The translations under genes and the position numbers were made by a program. A stretch of DNA of 64,000 bases from Volvariella volvacea V23. Lineage: Eukaryota > Basidiomycota > Agaricomycetes > Agaricales > Pluteaceae. Numbering within the stretch: position 1 is the stretch's first letter; each line of letters begins with the position of its first letter. Shown here piece after piece: positions 51,664 through 64,000 of the stretch. The DNA lies in contig KB722736.1 of assembly GCA_000349905.1 (NCBI GenBank), positions 928,536 to 992,535 on the forward strand. Reading direction: 5' to 3'. The notes below the pieces were generated by a model. That model was not told where the DNA came from and searched no databases. It saw nothing but the letters and a program-made list of their open reading frames with translations.

Positions 51664-54600
51664 ATGGCCAATGCGCCCGGCGACATAGTCAAACTACTCG
51701 AGACACTTCATGACTCCCCAGTCGACACCAATGGCGCCTCGGAGGCTGTTCTTGCGCAAGTCCATGGGTACCTGATGCACGTTCCCGCATCGAAGGACGG
51801 CCTTCATTGGTTTTGTTCTCTTGCGGACCCTACCACAATTGCGGCAGCCACTTTCCTTTTGCGCCTTCACGCATACAGCAGCCCAGAGGTAGCCAAATGG
51901 AAAGAGAGACTGTCTGTCTGCCTGGAATCGTGTCTTGCTTGCATACAGGGGTTAGAGGAGGCCAAATTCACGTCGAGGTCTACGTGAGTCGCTGCGTCAA
52001 CTTACTTACATGGCTTTTGATATCAAAACCAAGCTATTTTGCTGCCTTTCCCGAGGCGACCCAAACCGCATTCTTCAATAACTTTGAAGAGTGGGAGCTC
52101 AGTGTCGTATTAGAAGCCTTGAAACAGCTTGGAATAAATGATGTTTCAGACCTAGGAAACAAGAAGTTATCGGATTTCCCGTCACCCCTCGTGTATCGGA
52201 TGGTCTCCAACTGGACAATATTCAGGAACCCCCAAGTCCTTGCTATGATTCGTGCATGTCCTCCAACTGAACCCTTCCTCGATTGGCCAAGCGACCCCCT
52301 CCCCGCCGGACTGTTTCTACTGCTCTTGGATACCCAGGCTGATGTTCGTCACTGGGCCAAAAGCCAAGCTATGCGCTGCCAAGCTGTACCAATAGACAGC
52401 ACCAAGTTTGTCGGGTCGTACAGACTTGCCTATGAAGTTATATGCAACACATTGGCTTCTGCTGGGGGTGACCAACTTATACCCCATACATTGAACGCTT
52501 TCTCGCTTTCCACGAATCCGATGGATATATGGAGCGGAATCTCTTCGGCTCTACGACTGATCCCAGTCGACATTTTGATACCCAAAGCCAAGCAGCCCAT
52601 AGACATAAGGAGAGTAGTAATCGGTCATCTTCATGATACTGGTCCTCGTGAGTATTATCTGCTTATCACGTCAGCTGTGAGTGGCTAACTATACCTTTCA
52701 CTTTTAGATTTCCCTGACGTTTTACGCTGCTTGTTGTTCCTACTCAAGCGAATAGGCGAGCAGTTATGGGTCGGCGAAGGGTCAGAGTATCCTCAAGTAG
52801 TATTTGACTCTGTAAAGGATAATTCATCCTTTCTTCAAATGATTCAAGACTTCAATTGTTCCGCTGATCGACCATGGTTCCTTAGTTGGTTGTTCGAGTA
52901 TTTGCACACTATTCGATCACTACCGGTATATGGGGAGGTTCTAGCGAAAATAGCTGATTTTTTATGCGAGGAGCTACAGCACGAACGATTTCGAGATGTT
53001 CGACCCATTATAATGAATGTTGCCAGTAGGGTAAGTTTATATTCTCCTGACTGCAGGCATAAATTCAACTCTGTATAGCTTCTCGCTGCAGTTCTCAGAA
53101 AATGCAAAACGGAGGACGGCTTCCTCCACCGCAAGGAACTATTCTCTGTCCTTGACATCCACACCGACATATTGGTCAAGGTTGCATTTTCTAGGCAATA
53201 CAACGACGAAAAGTGGAGCGGGGCTCGTGCATCCGCGCGCGAGCTTATTATGGCGGCTTTCCTTATGGATGTGAAAGATATTGCAGAAACCATATCGAAA
53301 TTATGCAAGAACCTCGCTAATGTCTTGGGGCGCGACGGGACGAATATGACTCCAGTATCCTTGCTCTCTGTGCGGAAGTTGATGTGGGGTAAAGCGTATG
53401 CCTCCCTACAGCCCAATGATGTCGAGGGCATTGCGGCCCTACTCGCTATTGTCGCTCAATCATCACATCTAGACAATCTCAACAAGAAGCCGTTCACTCC
53501 ACTTTTGCAAACAGACCAAGGAAAAGAATACGCTTCTGGAGCGTCTGTTATCGATGATATCAATGCTTCACTCCGCGTAGTTTGGGAAGGGTTTCTCGAT
53601 GCATTATCCAACGTCGCCTCACCAGACAACCTCATCGCCCACACCAATGTTGCTAAGGATATTACAATTATTATGCTCTCACCAGTGGAAACCCTACAAT
53701 CAGCGGCACAATCAATAGTTGGTCTTGCGTACGACGTTGACGCGCGTATAGACTGTTTTCGTGCACTCCTGCAATACCACCCGGACGCGGCCTTCTCCGG
53801 AGTTTTCGAGTTCCTGGAGACCTTCATCAAATATGCCCCTGTAGTTCCAGAAGCCTGTAATTTATCTAAATCGCTCGTCCGCTGCTTCACAGATATCATT
53901 CAGGCTCTGTGTTCAAGCCCCGATGGCCTACTCCTTTCATCTACATTCCTCAAGCCATCTGATCAGAAAGGCCCCGCATCTCTCTTGCCGAAATTGTGGA
54001 ATCTTATGACAACCGCAATCAAGGTCATCTTCAAGCGAACGCCCCTGTGGTCCACTTACTTCAATAACGAAGAAATGATTGTCTGGATGCGAGATGCTCT
54101 GATTTTTGGGCGAGATCTTCTTGCCCAATGGCGTACAATTGAAACGGCAGCTATGACGATACAGCAGTCAGCCCTTCAAGTTTCAAGGAAGTCAAGGGGG
54201 TTGTCAAATATCGGTAGGAGGATGGTTAATGACCTACAGGATTTCTTGCCCGAGTTGGCTCGATGGATGCGATTAACGGATGAAGAGTTGTTGCATCAAT
54301 CTTTCAGCCTCCTTCAGTNNNNNNNNNNNNNNNNNNNNNNNNNNNNNNNNNNNNNNNNNNNNNNNNNNNNNNNNNNNNNNNNNNNNNNNNNNNNNNNNNN
54401 NNNNNNNNNNNNNNNNNNCCTTGCTAGACTGCTTCAGTGAGACTGGTGTGCAACCGTCGAAGGAGGGCGTGGCAAAATTGAATCGTCATATAGCGACTTC
54501 TAGAGATGATACCCAGCCACATGCAAGAACACGACTTGATGCCGCTCGTTTGTCGCAGCTTGAAGCTGCTTTGGCATCATTTGACGAGGATGAGGTTCAA

Positions 54601-57600
54601 ATCGTCGCGGTTAAGGCGGCACCCGAAAAAGAGCGAGACAAGGAGGAGGTTAAAGAGATTAAGGAGATTAAGGAGGAGACCGGGAAGCCTACGAAGTTCA
54701 GACTTGAGCTCCCATCACAGAGAAAAGAATCCAAGCAGACGGACCTTTCAAAATGGGTTAAAAAAGAAATCCCCAAACCTTCAACTACGCCTGTTGCGCC
54801 CATCGCAACGTCGTCTAAAGCGATCAAGTCACATTTCTTCACTGCCAGGGATCAAGAGGTTCTGGATGCTGCGCCTGCGAACGTTCCTAAATTTGTGCGG
54901 TCCTCCACAAATGCGCCTGCACCTTTGGGCAAACCTCCCCCACCGCAAACTACCAAGAAACCAACTCTACTTAAAAATGAGGCAAAACAACAATCCTCTT
55001 CAGTACCCGCGTCTGAAGCTGCCTCTTCGAGTGATGAATCGGAGACAGATGATGATGCGCAACAAAGTGGCCTTGCAGCCCTTGCAAAGATGCAGCGCTC
55101 ACCCACTATTCGGAAGCCCCAAGAGCGACGGCAAATTAAGACGATCGAGATACCAGCAGCAACCAAGGCCTATGCGGATCGCTTTGCTCAACGCGATATC
55201 GCGAGACGTAATGCACTTCGTCTTAAGCCCGACGTTTCAGGTCTACATAAAGTGCTTCTCTCGTGGGATTACGAGCACACTGGATCCGAACCACCCGGAG
55301 AGAAGCTTAGGCGCATTCACGTCCCTGATAGATTCAACAACTACGATCACTATCGTAGTGTCTTTGAGCCCCTATTGCTCCTTGAGTGTTGGTCCCAAAT
55401 TGTACAGGCGAAGGAGGAATCGCAAGACTTTTATGATGTCCAAATTCTATCGAGGCAGTACTCTGACGATTGGGTCTTACTCGAGATATCATTCATCGGA
55501 CCTGTCACAAGGGATTTCATGCTGACAGAGACTGACGTCGTCTTACTGCGCCATCCCGCCAGTCAAAAATCAGTGATGGCAAAAGCAATGCATTTTCAAT
55601 CCAACCCTCGCTCCATCTCTGCTGGATTACGGTGCTACTTCAAGCAGGGGGCGGTTGACCCAGGATTGAGTGTCCAGAGTTCGTGGAAATTGTGCAAAGT
55701 ATTCAGGTGTGTTCCTCTATTTCTGTGCATCTGACTCTTAAGTATTCAACCCTTCCCCAGTCTGAGCACTCTTCATCGTGAATATGCAGCGCTCGTGTCG
55801 ATGCAATACTATGACTTCCACGATACAATCCTCCAAGCAAGGCTTCCTAGTCGACAAAAACCCAACCCGCAAGAAATACAAAAGGCAATGACAGCGTACA
55901 AGGTTAATGAGCCACAGGCAGCCGCCATTGCGGGAGCAATGAAAACCGATGGTTTTGTCTTAATTCAAGGGTAAGTTGCTTGTTTGTATGCAAGCTTTTT
56001 TGTTTAACGTCTCGGCCCTAGTCCACCTGGAACTGGCAAAACGTCCACTATATGCGGTCTAGTTGCATCATTTTTGGAGAAACGACAAAAACCCGCTGTA
56101 GCAATTCATGTTGGTCGCCAAGCTCCACAAGCCGCAAGTGATAAGCCCCCAGTCCCTAAAGTCCTCCTGTGTGCGCCAAGCAATGCCGCTATTGACGAAA
56201 TTGCCTATCGCTTGAAGGAGGGCTATCGCGGGTCTCAGAGGAGAGCGGGCTCTATCAACGTTGTCCGTGTTGGTGCAGATAAGGCGGTAAACAGTAGCGT
56301 TAAAGATATCACACTGGATTTCCTGGTTGATCAGAAACTTGACACGACTTCAAAAGATGGCAGCGACGTTGGTTTGCAAATTAAGGCCTTGCGCGAAGAA
56401 TTGGATCTTGTAAAGGAAAAACGACAACAATTGATCGAGGAGGAGGCCGCCTTACAAGGCGATAGTTCTTCAAGGGCACACTCACTGCAACAGGAGATCA
56501 GAGAGGCCACAACGCGACGAAGAGATTTGACAAGCAAGCTCACTCAACTTAAAGATAAACAAACATCGGAAAGCAGAACCGTGGATGCAAATCGTCGCCG
56601 CCTGCGGAACGAGATTCTCCAAGAAGCGGACGTCGTCTGTAGCACGTTGTCAGCTGCAGGACATGAAATGCTGGAAGCATTAGAATTCGACATGGTCATC
56701 ATCGACGAAGCTGCTCAGGCAATCGAATTAAGCTCGCTTATCCCTTTGCGGTATAGGTGCACACGGTGCATTATGGTTGGAGACCCGCAACAACTGCCGC
56801 CTACCGTTTTGTCTCAGGAGGTAAGAAACCGTCTCTCCCTCAATGAAGTTTTTTTTACATAGAACGAATGAAGGCATGTCGATACGAATACAACCAATCG
56901 CTTTTTGTTCGTCTCCAAAAACAACGGCCGGAGGCCGTGTATCTTTTAAGGTGTGATATATCTTGTTATAAGCAGGAGTTGAACTGAAATCTTGGATAGC
57001 ATACAATATCGTATGCACCCTGATATTAGTCGCTTTCCGAGTCAAGTTTTCTACGACGGTCGGTTGCAGGATGGCCCAAATATGGCCGCTAAAACCCTGC
57101 AACCATGGCATCGACACGAGAAGTTTGGCACGTATCGCTTTTTTAACGTCGTCAAAGGCCAAGAGGAGCAAGCCGGTCGCTCGATAAAGAACTCCGCCGA
57201 ATGCCAGGCTGCTATATCCTTGTATACTCGTTTATTCAAGGAATACTCTTCTATTGATCTCGATAGCCGAATTGGCGTCATTTCGATGTATCGCGCACAG
57301 ATAGGCGAGCTTCGAAAGGCGTTTGAGCAACGCTTTGGACGAGATATCCTTGGAAAGATCCATTTCAACACGGTTGATGGGTTCCAAGGCCAAGAAAAGG
57401 ACATCATCATCTTGTCCTGTGTAAGGGCAGGCCCAGGAGTTCGTTCGGTGGGCTTCTTGTCAGGTAAGCGGTACACCTCGCTTGTATATCGATCGTAACC
57501 TCTTGCAGATACGCGTCGAATGAACGTCGCTCTTACCCGTGCCAAATCGTCTTTATTCATCTTGGGAAATGCACCAACATTGGAGCGTAGTGACGATGTC

Positions 57601-58152
57601 TGGCGAAAGATTGTGGGTGATGCGCGGAGTAGAGGGTCCATGTTCGATGTAGGCTGTGAATCTGATGCTAGAACCCTGCGGCTGACACCTTGCGAACAGA
57701 TCGACCATACATTCTTTACAACACCTAATTCTGCACCACAGAAAGCACCACCTACAATTCAGAAAGCGCACAGACCCCAGCCAGCGACCACAACAGCTAT
57801 ACCGATGGATCTTGTCACACCACAAGAATTGGCAACTCAGGTCAATATCTCACAGCCCCCGTTGGGACCGTCTGCAGCGTCCTACTTCTCTCATCCCGAG
57901 CTCAAACGGTCAGCAGAAGATAGTGAGGAGCCGCCCCGGCCACAGGGCTATACTGCAAGGCCAAACGGCCCCCGGTACCAGAATAATATTAACCACTCTC
58001 GTAATTGGCATGAGAACGCCAATGATACTAACCGCCCCCGCCCCCGCCCTCCCAAACGCAAAGAGAAGAGCGCGGCTGATAGTATGTTTATACCAAAGAA
58101 AAAGGTGCGCCCTTTGGCTTTCCTTGACTGTTGCTTGCTTATTCCGCCCTAG
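51664..58152 (+). CDS. SEN1: SEN1-type superfamily 1 helicase (crosses N gap)
   Basis: Nuclear RNA/DNA helicase that terminates non-coding transcripts and resolves R-loops. The start is ATG 51664 (tccATGGcc; MANAPGDIVKLLETLHD). A long helical N-terminal SEN1 domain runs to about 54.5 kb (SVVLEALKQLGINDVSDLGN; FLSWLFEYLHTIRSLPVYGE). A charged linker follows, then the helicase: Q region VNEPQAAAIAGAM, Walker A GPPGTGKTSTI near 56025, CAPSNAAIDEIAYRL, a coiled-coil prong (about 56350-56600), IIDEAAQAIELS, GDPQQLPPTV, SIQYRMHPDISRFPSQ, VDGFQGQEKDIIILSCVRAG and MNVALTRAKSSL. The C terminus is basic (PPKRKEKSAA; FIPKKK). The end is uncertain: stop at 58152 by read-through after FIPKKK. The gap at 54319-54418 interrupts the N-terminal part, and the reading frame differs on its two sides, so its true length is not 100. 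Confidence 0.92.
54319..54418. other. Assembly gap of 100 N inside SEN1
   Basis: Exactly 100 N. The SEN1 frame is offset between flanks, so the N count is a placeholder. Both flanks carry a CTTCAGT string (54313-54318 partly, and 54432-54438), so a short local repeat may have broken the assembly. Confidence 0.95.
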
Positions 58153-58299
58153 CAACGCCCATGATATTATTAGTTGCTTTGCATTCTCCTTGTGCATCGC
58201 CACATAGACTTCAGGAAATAATGACACACCAGCATATAGTTACCCCTTGCATATCGTCGTCATGTATTGTTCCGTGTATCAATTATATAGAGACAAGTG

Positions 58300-61200
58300 T
58301 TACTGTACGAGCTCTGCCTTAATTGCAGGTAGTTCCCACCCTGCAGAGCCGAAATGTGGTATAACCATCATGTTTCCAGCATTATTTTTCATGGGTTTGG
58401 AGAATGTGCATAATGTCCCCTTGCCTAATGAGGACAGCCAAGCTGGGTTTACAACGGTTAAACCTGTTCAAAAGCATTAAAGGACTTGAAATTGCCATAT
58501 CCATGAGTGGGACCCACCTTTGATCCAAACCTTAGATGTACGAACAACTTCGTGGAAAATGACATATTCTGGAGGAGGGTTGTTGGCCAGGACAGAGGAA
58601 GGGTGTATATATACATCCTCATCGATGCTTAGTGCTCGATATGGTACACCTTTTGAGGTGGCATACTGTGAACCAGAAGTAAAACTCTTGTCAACTCGAT
58701 CCTTACGCACAGCAACTTGATCGATGAATCCCGCAGTGAGGAGCTGTTTCAAGACCTTAATTTGCAGCTCATTTGGCGGTTTGAGTTTAGGATTAAAACC
58801 GGCGTCAATTTCCGGGAAGTTCATCTGCACAATGTTGCTTATCTGAGCGCGTAATTTATGGATTTCTTCCATGGCCTAAATCGCGTCAGTGTTTCTGTAT
58901 CCCTAGCGTCTTTATCACAACTGACCTTTGGTCGAACAAAGTGCTCTTCACAGAACTTGGGGCCACCACCAGCATATTCATACGCACCCACTACAGATAA
59001 CATTTTGAGCATGTCACTTGTCGATTTTCCAAGGGCAGAGTGCATCTATATGCGCGTCAGCTATAAAATTTCGTGCAATGGGGACGGATAATAGACTGTA
59101 CCGAGTGTGATTTGAAGTAGGCCTTTCTACGCAATCGACGGGTCTCTTTGGCTGAAGCAGTGTCAACCACAAGGTCAAGGTCGCCCTCGTTATCGCCCTC
59201 GCCCTCGCTTTCGCGCTCCGCATTTGTGAATACTTCCTCATGAAGAAAGGGGTCTCCGACGGATAAGACTGAAACAATTGCAACGATATACGGTAAACAC
59301 CCATGTTGCTGCCCCGTCACCAACATCCTAGAATACCGGGGTGAGAGGGGAAATAGCGACATGGTCTTTCCAAGTTCCGTGATCCGGCTTGCGGCGGCGG
59401 CGCTTTTGTCAGCTATTGAGCCAGATTTTAAAGCGCCGAGGTGCGTTAGGGTTTTCTCTGCCTTGTGAAGTGTCTGTCGATCAGGAGGAGTAGGAAATGG
59501 GAAATTAATGACTGCATCTATGTGCATGCTCTTCATTTGCAAAACAACTCCTTCTATAGGCATGCGAAGGATTTCGGGCTTTGCAAACTGATCAAAGTAA
59601 TTCTCAAATAAAGCCGAAGAGTATAGCCGGTAGCAGTGACCGGGACCCGTTCGACCCGCACGACCTGCACGTTGGGCAGCGGAGGCTTTGGATATCCAGC
59701 TGACTTGGAAGGCTTGAATACCATTAGTGATGTCATATCGCCGCTATTCGTATGTCAGGATTATATCTACTCAATCTGAGTGGAGACGAACCTCCTTTGC
59801 TCTTCCCGTATCCACCACATATCTAATCCCAGGGATCGTAAGGGATGTTTCAGCCACGTTTGTCGCGACAACTACTAGGCGGTGTCCAGGAGGTGGCGAT
59901 TGGAATACCTTCATCTGCTTTTCGCTGGGAAGTAATGAGTACAGTGGGAGGATATGCATAGGCACTGTTTTGACACTCAGAAAATATAACGCGCATAGAA
60001 CACATGCTTACTCGTGCCATCGTTCTCGATGATAACGTCATCCTCACTGTCCTCGTCGTCTGTGTCAAGGGCTTCTGGGTCTTCTTCTTGATCCATATTG
60101 TCATCCACATCGAGTGCGAGTTCGTCTGCCCTAGGCTGCCCGAAGTCGATGTCTTCTGCTTCGACATCGACCTGAGCAGGTGCAATAGTCTGCTCTTTGA
60201 TATCGTTCAATCCATGAGCAGCATTCTTGATCCTCTCACTCAGAGCATTCGCCCGCTTTCGTCTTTCCTCGAGTGCTTTCATGCCAAATCTGGTCTCCAG
60301 TTTTCTGCATACACCCAAGATCTCATTTTGGCCAGTCAGGAAGATGAGAATCCCTCCAGGAGGAAGGCGATTGTGGATTTTGACAGTCTTTTTTATCGCT
60401 TCGTTGATGTAGTCATTGGAAGTTCGACGGCTGAAGTGTACAGTGACTGGGTGTTGACGTGTGCCAATACTAATGACAGGGGGAGGTGCAGGGAAAAGGG
60501 TCTTGTTTTCAGCGAAATCAGCGACTCGGAGAGTTGCTGACATGATGATTAAGCGAAGTGGCTAAGCAAAACGCGTTATGAAGCGTGCTACGAAACAAAG
60601 GAAGGCCTAGTTACCTTGATATTATCCTTGCCTTGCTTCCACATGTCTTCGCGCAGTGTGAGTACTCGGCTCAGGACACCTATCAAGATGTCTGTGTTCA
60701 TGCTACGTTCATGAGCCTCATCGATAATGATGATCGAATATTTCGTTAATAAGAAGTCTGTTGCCAACTCTCGCAGCAGGACACCATCAGTCATGAACTT
60801 TATAGAAGTAGTTGGTGCCACAGTAGCATCATATCGAATCTGATATGACACACGAGAACTGGTTAATGACAACTCATGTGCAACGCGGGCCGCCATGGAC
60901 ATGGCAGCAACCCGACGAGGTTGAGTTATCCCAATCATACCTGGATTATCTGTGGGGTAAGGTTTATGAGGGTAGGAAACATAAGCAAAACGGGCACTCA
61001 CCACTGCCAGGTGAGCCAAAACCTGCCTCATACAAGAACTGAGGCACTTGTGTAGTTTTTCCACTACCAGTTTCACCACATATAATGACAACCGGGTTGA
61101 GCAAAATGGCCTCCATGATCGGCTGTTCCTCCGTCACAATTGGTAGCATGAGCCGAGCCTCTTCAACATCTGGTGGTCGTGTTACGGAGACGGCCTTCGC

Positions 61201-62693
61201 CCTCGTACCAAGGGCAGCAGTCTTTTCATCGCTTCCGCGTTTTAGAAGGTGCTCTGTAAACGCAGTTGATGGCAAAGTAAGATCTTCACCCATTGGTCCT
61301 CTCATCTTATTTGATTGTGAAAGGTCGACCTTGCGCTTCTTCTTTGATGGTTCGCTGGCAGTTTCCTCGATAACGGAATTGGATTTTTGGAGATCCTCCG
61401 GGGAGGCAATATATGCCCTTGAGGCACTAAGCTGTTTAAGCGCCCAGTCTTTGAATCCCAGGCTTTTTTTAGGCTTTGGTGATGGTTCTTCAACATCCAT
61501 CGCTTCATCCTCATCTGATTCGCTTTTGCCATCGTTGTCTGTATCTTCCTCATTCACACTACTACCTTCGTCACTTCCACTTTCACCCTTATCCACGGAA
61601 GCTGCAGCGTTGTCCTCACCGCTTGCCCGCTTTATGCTTTCACCGTCCGAAGGATCATAGGCCGAGTCCGAACTGTCAAAGGAGTCGGAATCCTCTTGTA
61701 CAGATTGTGCTCTCTTGGAGTGGACTTTCCAGCTGGCCAAGGCACTCTGTGGATTAAGGGCTTAAGAACTGCCTAACAAGCTCATTGGAGACGAACCTAC
61801 TTTCTTTTCACGTTTGGGACGAATTTTTGGAGCAATTACAGTTCCATCGGAGTTTCTCTTTAAGGCACTTCCAACTTCTGAGGGGCTAGCACTTCTTGAG
61901 GAAGTAGCAGTTGGTTCACCTGCGGCATTAGAATCGGAAACGGGAGGACCGCCCGCTTTGGTTTTCGTTATTGCCTTCTGTCGCATTTCCTCGTCGCTAT
62001 TATCTGCATCCAGGAAGTCATCATCGTCATCGACTTCGACGACAGCGAAATTATCTCGGTGTCTCTTCCTCCTCCTGGAGACACCATCTAGCGCTCGTCT
62101 GACTTGTAAGTCTTCTTCACGGTCCTGTAGTTCTTGATGCGTGGCCGCACGACCAGTGCCGAGTGTAGCAGAGGATTGTAGGTGCAGTGTCGTAGGTATA
62201 TCCGCTTGACTCCGCCTGTGAGTTACTCAGCAATAAGCTTGAATTGCGGCCTTCAAAGGACACATTACGCTAGTTTCTCAAGCAGCTCCACTCGCTCTTC
62301 CTTCTTCAATTTCTTGTCCTAATGACGCGTTTCACTTGTCAGTTCTCTGGTGAAGTATACATGTGAACAGCATACGATATACTTCTCTAATCTCTTATTC
62401 TTTCTACTCGTCCATTTTGAATTGGCTTGCTGGGCCAGAAGCTAATGATGCAGTCTAACATTCAGGCGAGTATTGGCGTAGACAGAAACATTTCACACCT
62501 CCTCTTTTAGCCTTTTCCTTCTTTCCTCCTCCTTTTCATCCTTTGGCTTGGGCACAATGATCGCTGCATTAGTATCGATCTCGTCACCCGTGACTACATC
62601 ATTACCCCGCTTTAGCTTTAGTTTTCCTTTCTTTCTCGTGCCACCGGACGACCGTCTTGCCTTTGCGTTCCAAGCTTCAGGACGGTGACTCAT
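58300..62693 (-). CDS. ECM16: DEAH-box RNA helicase DHX37/Ecm16 (Dhr1)
   Basis: Nucleolar helicase that releases U3 snoRNA from the small-subunit processome. The start is ATG 62693 ([20 protein letters not shown]). The N-terminal third is charged and low complexity (about 62600-61350), with [20 protein letters not shown] before the core. Helicase motifs: [12 protein letters not shown] (I), [16 protein letters not shown] (Ia), [20 protein letters not shown] (II), [10 protein letters not shown] (III), [15 protein letters not shown] (IV), an acidic insert (about 60010-60180), [20 protein letters not shown] (V) and [20 protein letters not shown] (VI). WH/HA2 and OB regions follow ([37 protein letters not shown]). 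The last exon reads [15 protein letters not shown] ... [14 protein letters not shown] with stop at 58300. It is convergent with SEN1, with 147 bp between the stops. Confidence 0.95.
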
Positions 62694-63010
62694 TCTCTGT
62701 CAAATGAATGAGTGGGAGTATTATAAACAAGTTGCAGGCGACGATGGAGGGAATTGAGAGGTCGAGGAGATCATGATTTTTGGGAAATCCACGTGGGAGA
62801 CCGATCAAATCTTACCTCCGTTCCAAGGTACAGGGCGGAGTGTATATAAAGTACGCATATAACATCATAACGTCGGAGAACGCTTAGAATAAGCATATAT
62901 GAGTTCATAACTGCACTAATATTAAAGCTACAACAAGGACGTATTATTAAATCAACGAATCCAAGAGAAAGAGCAAGTAGATCGAAAACAAAAATGCTAT
63001 CCGCTCTTAA
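62694..63010. other. Intergenic region with CACGTG box
   Basis: 317 bp upstream of the DHX37 gene, AT-rich toward 63000. It includes a CACGTG palindrome at 62790-62795, 97 bp before the DHX37 start. No gene seen. Confidence 0.45.
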
Positions 63011-64000
63011 CTATCTCTTCCTGCTTTGAGATCTCCCCTTTTCCGCTTGGGCGCCGTCTGATACTGTGATCTTTCGTTTGGCACCCGTTTTAGTATCATG
63101 TCGTGCATTGGCTGCAATTGTCGGGCCAGGTGTCATGGCCCGTGCTACGGACCTCCCCCTCGGGGTTTTGTACTCTGGTTCACTATCTCCCGCCGGGGAG
63201 GAATCACGCTCGGATTCTGCTGCTTTAGATAAACCAGATTTTCCGGCAGTGCCAGCCTTCCCTTTCCCCTTGCTCTTTGGGGTTGAGGTGGAGGCTTTGC
63301 GAGTTGTCGGTGAAGATACGTCTGAACTGCTCTTCGCAAGAGGAATATCGTCTGGGCTGTCTGCTCGTGATTCTTCTACAGTGGTAACTTCTTCACTCTC
63401 TTTGAATGAAACTTTTCTTCCTCGCGACCGACTCCTATGCACGAGGGCCTTTGGTCTAACAGGGTTGACTGTAGAGCTGCTCGAAACATGCGAAGCTGAC
63501 GTCGAAGAGGACATATAATCCGTGGTATCTGATGACATTGGCGTAACGGTTGAAGGCGTGTGGTACAATGGTGGACCTCCTTGGTGAAAGGAATGCTGAA
63601 GTGGCGATGAAGACGAGGGAGGAAGCATGAACACGGAAGGGCTGGAAGCAGATGCTGATACTGATGTATAAGGATAGAAAGTAGAAGATGGGGGCGGCGG
63701 AGGGAGATACGACATCGGATTCATTGGAAGATGGGAAGGACCTGCCCACTGCCTCTGAGCATGAGGATTATGAACCAGGGCATCGTATTGGTGGAGAGCA
63801 TGTTGCACAGCTTGCTGCATCAAAAATTGTACCCTGGGATCCGAGAGTGGGGTATATGACGACGGTGATGGCTGGTGATTGTGATGTGGGGCACTCGGCG
63901 GGAAATATCCAGGATTGGTGGGGGAAGGTAGAAAGTCTGTACGCGACTGAAGGCGTTGGTACGGTTCGTGCTGCTCTGCAAGTACTTCGGGTTCTGTAGG
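63011..64000 (-). CDS. Partial low-complexity basic protein, runs off window edge
   Basis: The frame is open from the window edge at 64000 to a stop at 63011, so the 5' part lies outside. It is mostly disordered: Pro/Ser/His-rich first (PTNPGYFPPSAPHHNHQP; MSYLPPPPPSSTFYPYTS), then Ser/Thr/Lys/Arg-rich (ALVHRSRSRGRKVSFKESEE; STPKSKGKGKAGTAGKSG; EYKTPRGRSVARAMTPGP) and a basic end (AEKGRSQSRKR). One helical piece, QFLMQQAVQHALHQYDALVH, is the only ordered-looking segment. Several SP/TP sites suggest kinase targets. I recognise no family; a chromatin- or nucleus-associated role is only a guess from composition. Confidence 0.6.
   Translation of the reverse strand, partial: PTEPEVLAEQHEPYQRLQSRTDFLPSPTNPGYFPPSAPHHNHQPSPSSYTPLSDPRVQFLMQQAVQHALHQYDALVHNPHAQRQWAGPSHLPMNPMSYLPPPPPSSTFYPYTSVSASASSPSVFMLPPSSSSPLQHSFHQGGPPLYHTPSTVTPMSSDTTDYMSSSTSASHVSSSSTVNPVRPKALVHRSRSRGRKVSFKESEEVTTVEESRADSPDDIPLAKSSSDVSSPTTRKASTSTPKSKGKGKAGTAGKSGLSKAAESERDSSPAGDSEPEYKTPRGRSVARAMTPGPTIAANARHDTKTGAKRKITVSDGAQAEKGRSQSRKR

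Noticed and set aside
58107..58345. Additional last exon of SEN1 after a 220-nt intron
   Set aside because: It would overlap the end of the DHX37 gene and the intron would be far longer than others in the gene; the simple stop at 58152 was kept.

Overview
This is a 64 kb stretch of a filamentous fungal nuclear genome, almost certainly a mushroom-forming or wood/litter-decay basidiomycete (Agaricomycetes). The evidence is the dense packing of protein genes on both strands, many 45-60 nt introns with GT(or GC)-AG borders, CBM1-tailed AA9 lytic polysaccharide monooxygenases, a DUF6534 seven-helix membrane protein, and other families typical of that class. Two runs of exactly 100 N (12467-12566 and 54319-54418) are scaffold gaps of unknown true size. 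I found no rRNA, tRNA, CRISPR array or intact transposon. Gene models below were spliced by eye from conserved protein motifs and splice borders; internal exon edges are given where I worked them out.

Left part (1-16 kb): a tandem AA9 cluster made of two intact secreted LPMO-CBM1 genes (643-2055, 2818-4129) and a third, decayed copy (4652-5863); NCA2 (mitochondrial, minus); a DUF6534 membrane protein (plus); a 1.8 kb gene-poor stretch with a coding-like remnant; and a DPP5-type serine peptidase (minus) whose gene runs across the first N gap. Middle part (16-32 kb): MRT4 and deoxyhypusine hydroxylase diverge from only 87 bp; then mitochondrial ribosomal protein uL29m, the LYR factor SDHAF1, a lectin-like single-pass membrane protein, NDUFAF6, a large F-box-like conserved protein, an allantoate-permease-type MFS transporter and V-ATPase subunit d. 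Right-middle (32-51 kb): GH71 alpha-1,3-glucanase, a Sec14 lipid-transfer protein with a 9-nt micro-exon, an orphan protein with a nucleotidyltransferase-like motif, a zinc-knuckle/RS protein, V-ATPase proteolipid c', mitochondrial uL6m, the tRNA cofactor ARC1, a 2OG-Fe(II) oxygenase, a histone-fold protein (DNA polymerase epsilon/CHRAC type), a small heat-shock protein, SAGA subunit SGF29 and translin. Right end (51-64 kb): SEN1 RNA/DNA helicase (plus, crossing the second gap) convergent with the DEAH helicase DHX37/Ecm16 (minus), then a partial low-complexity basic protein running off the edge.

Most genes are single-copy housekeeping genes with no operon-like logic. Some local themes stand out: carbohydrate attack (two AA9, GH71, secreted peptidase), translation and ribosome biogenesis (MRT4, DOHH, DHX37, ARC1), mitochondrial function (NCA2, uL29m, SDHAF1, NDUFAF6, uL6m) and vacuolar acidification (V-ATPase d and c'). 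The most interesting points are the AA9 birth-and-death cluster with a shared upstream CGG-N8-CGG motif, the 9-nt Sec14 micro-exon, three GCAAGT-donor GC-AG introns, the 87-bp MRT4/DOHH promoter and the uncharacterised nucleotidyltransferase-like protein.
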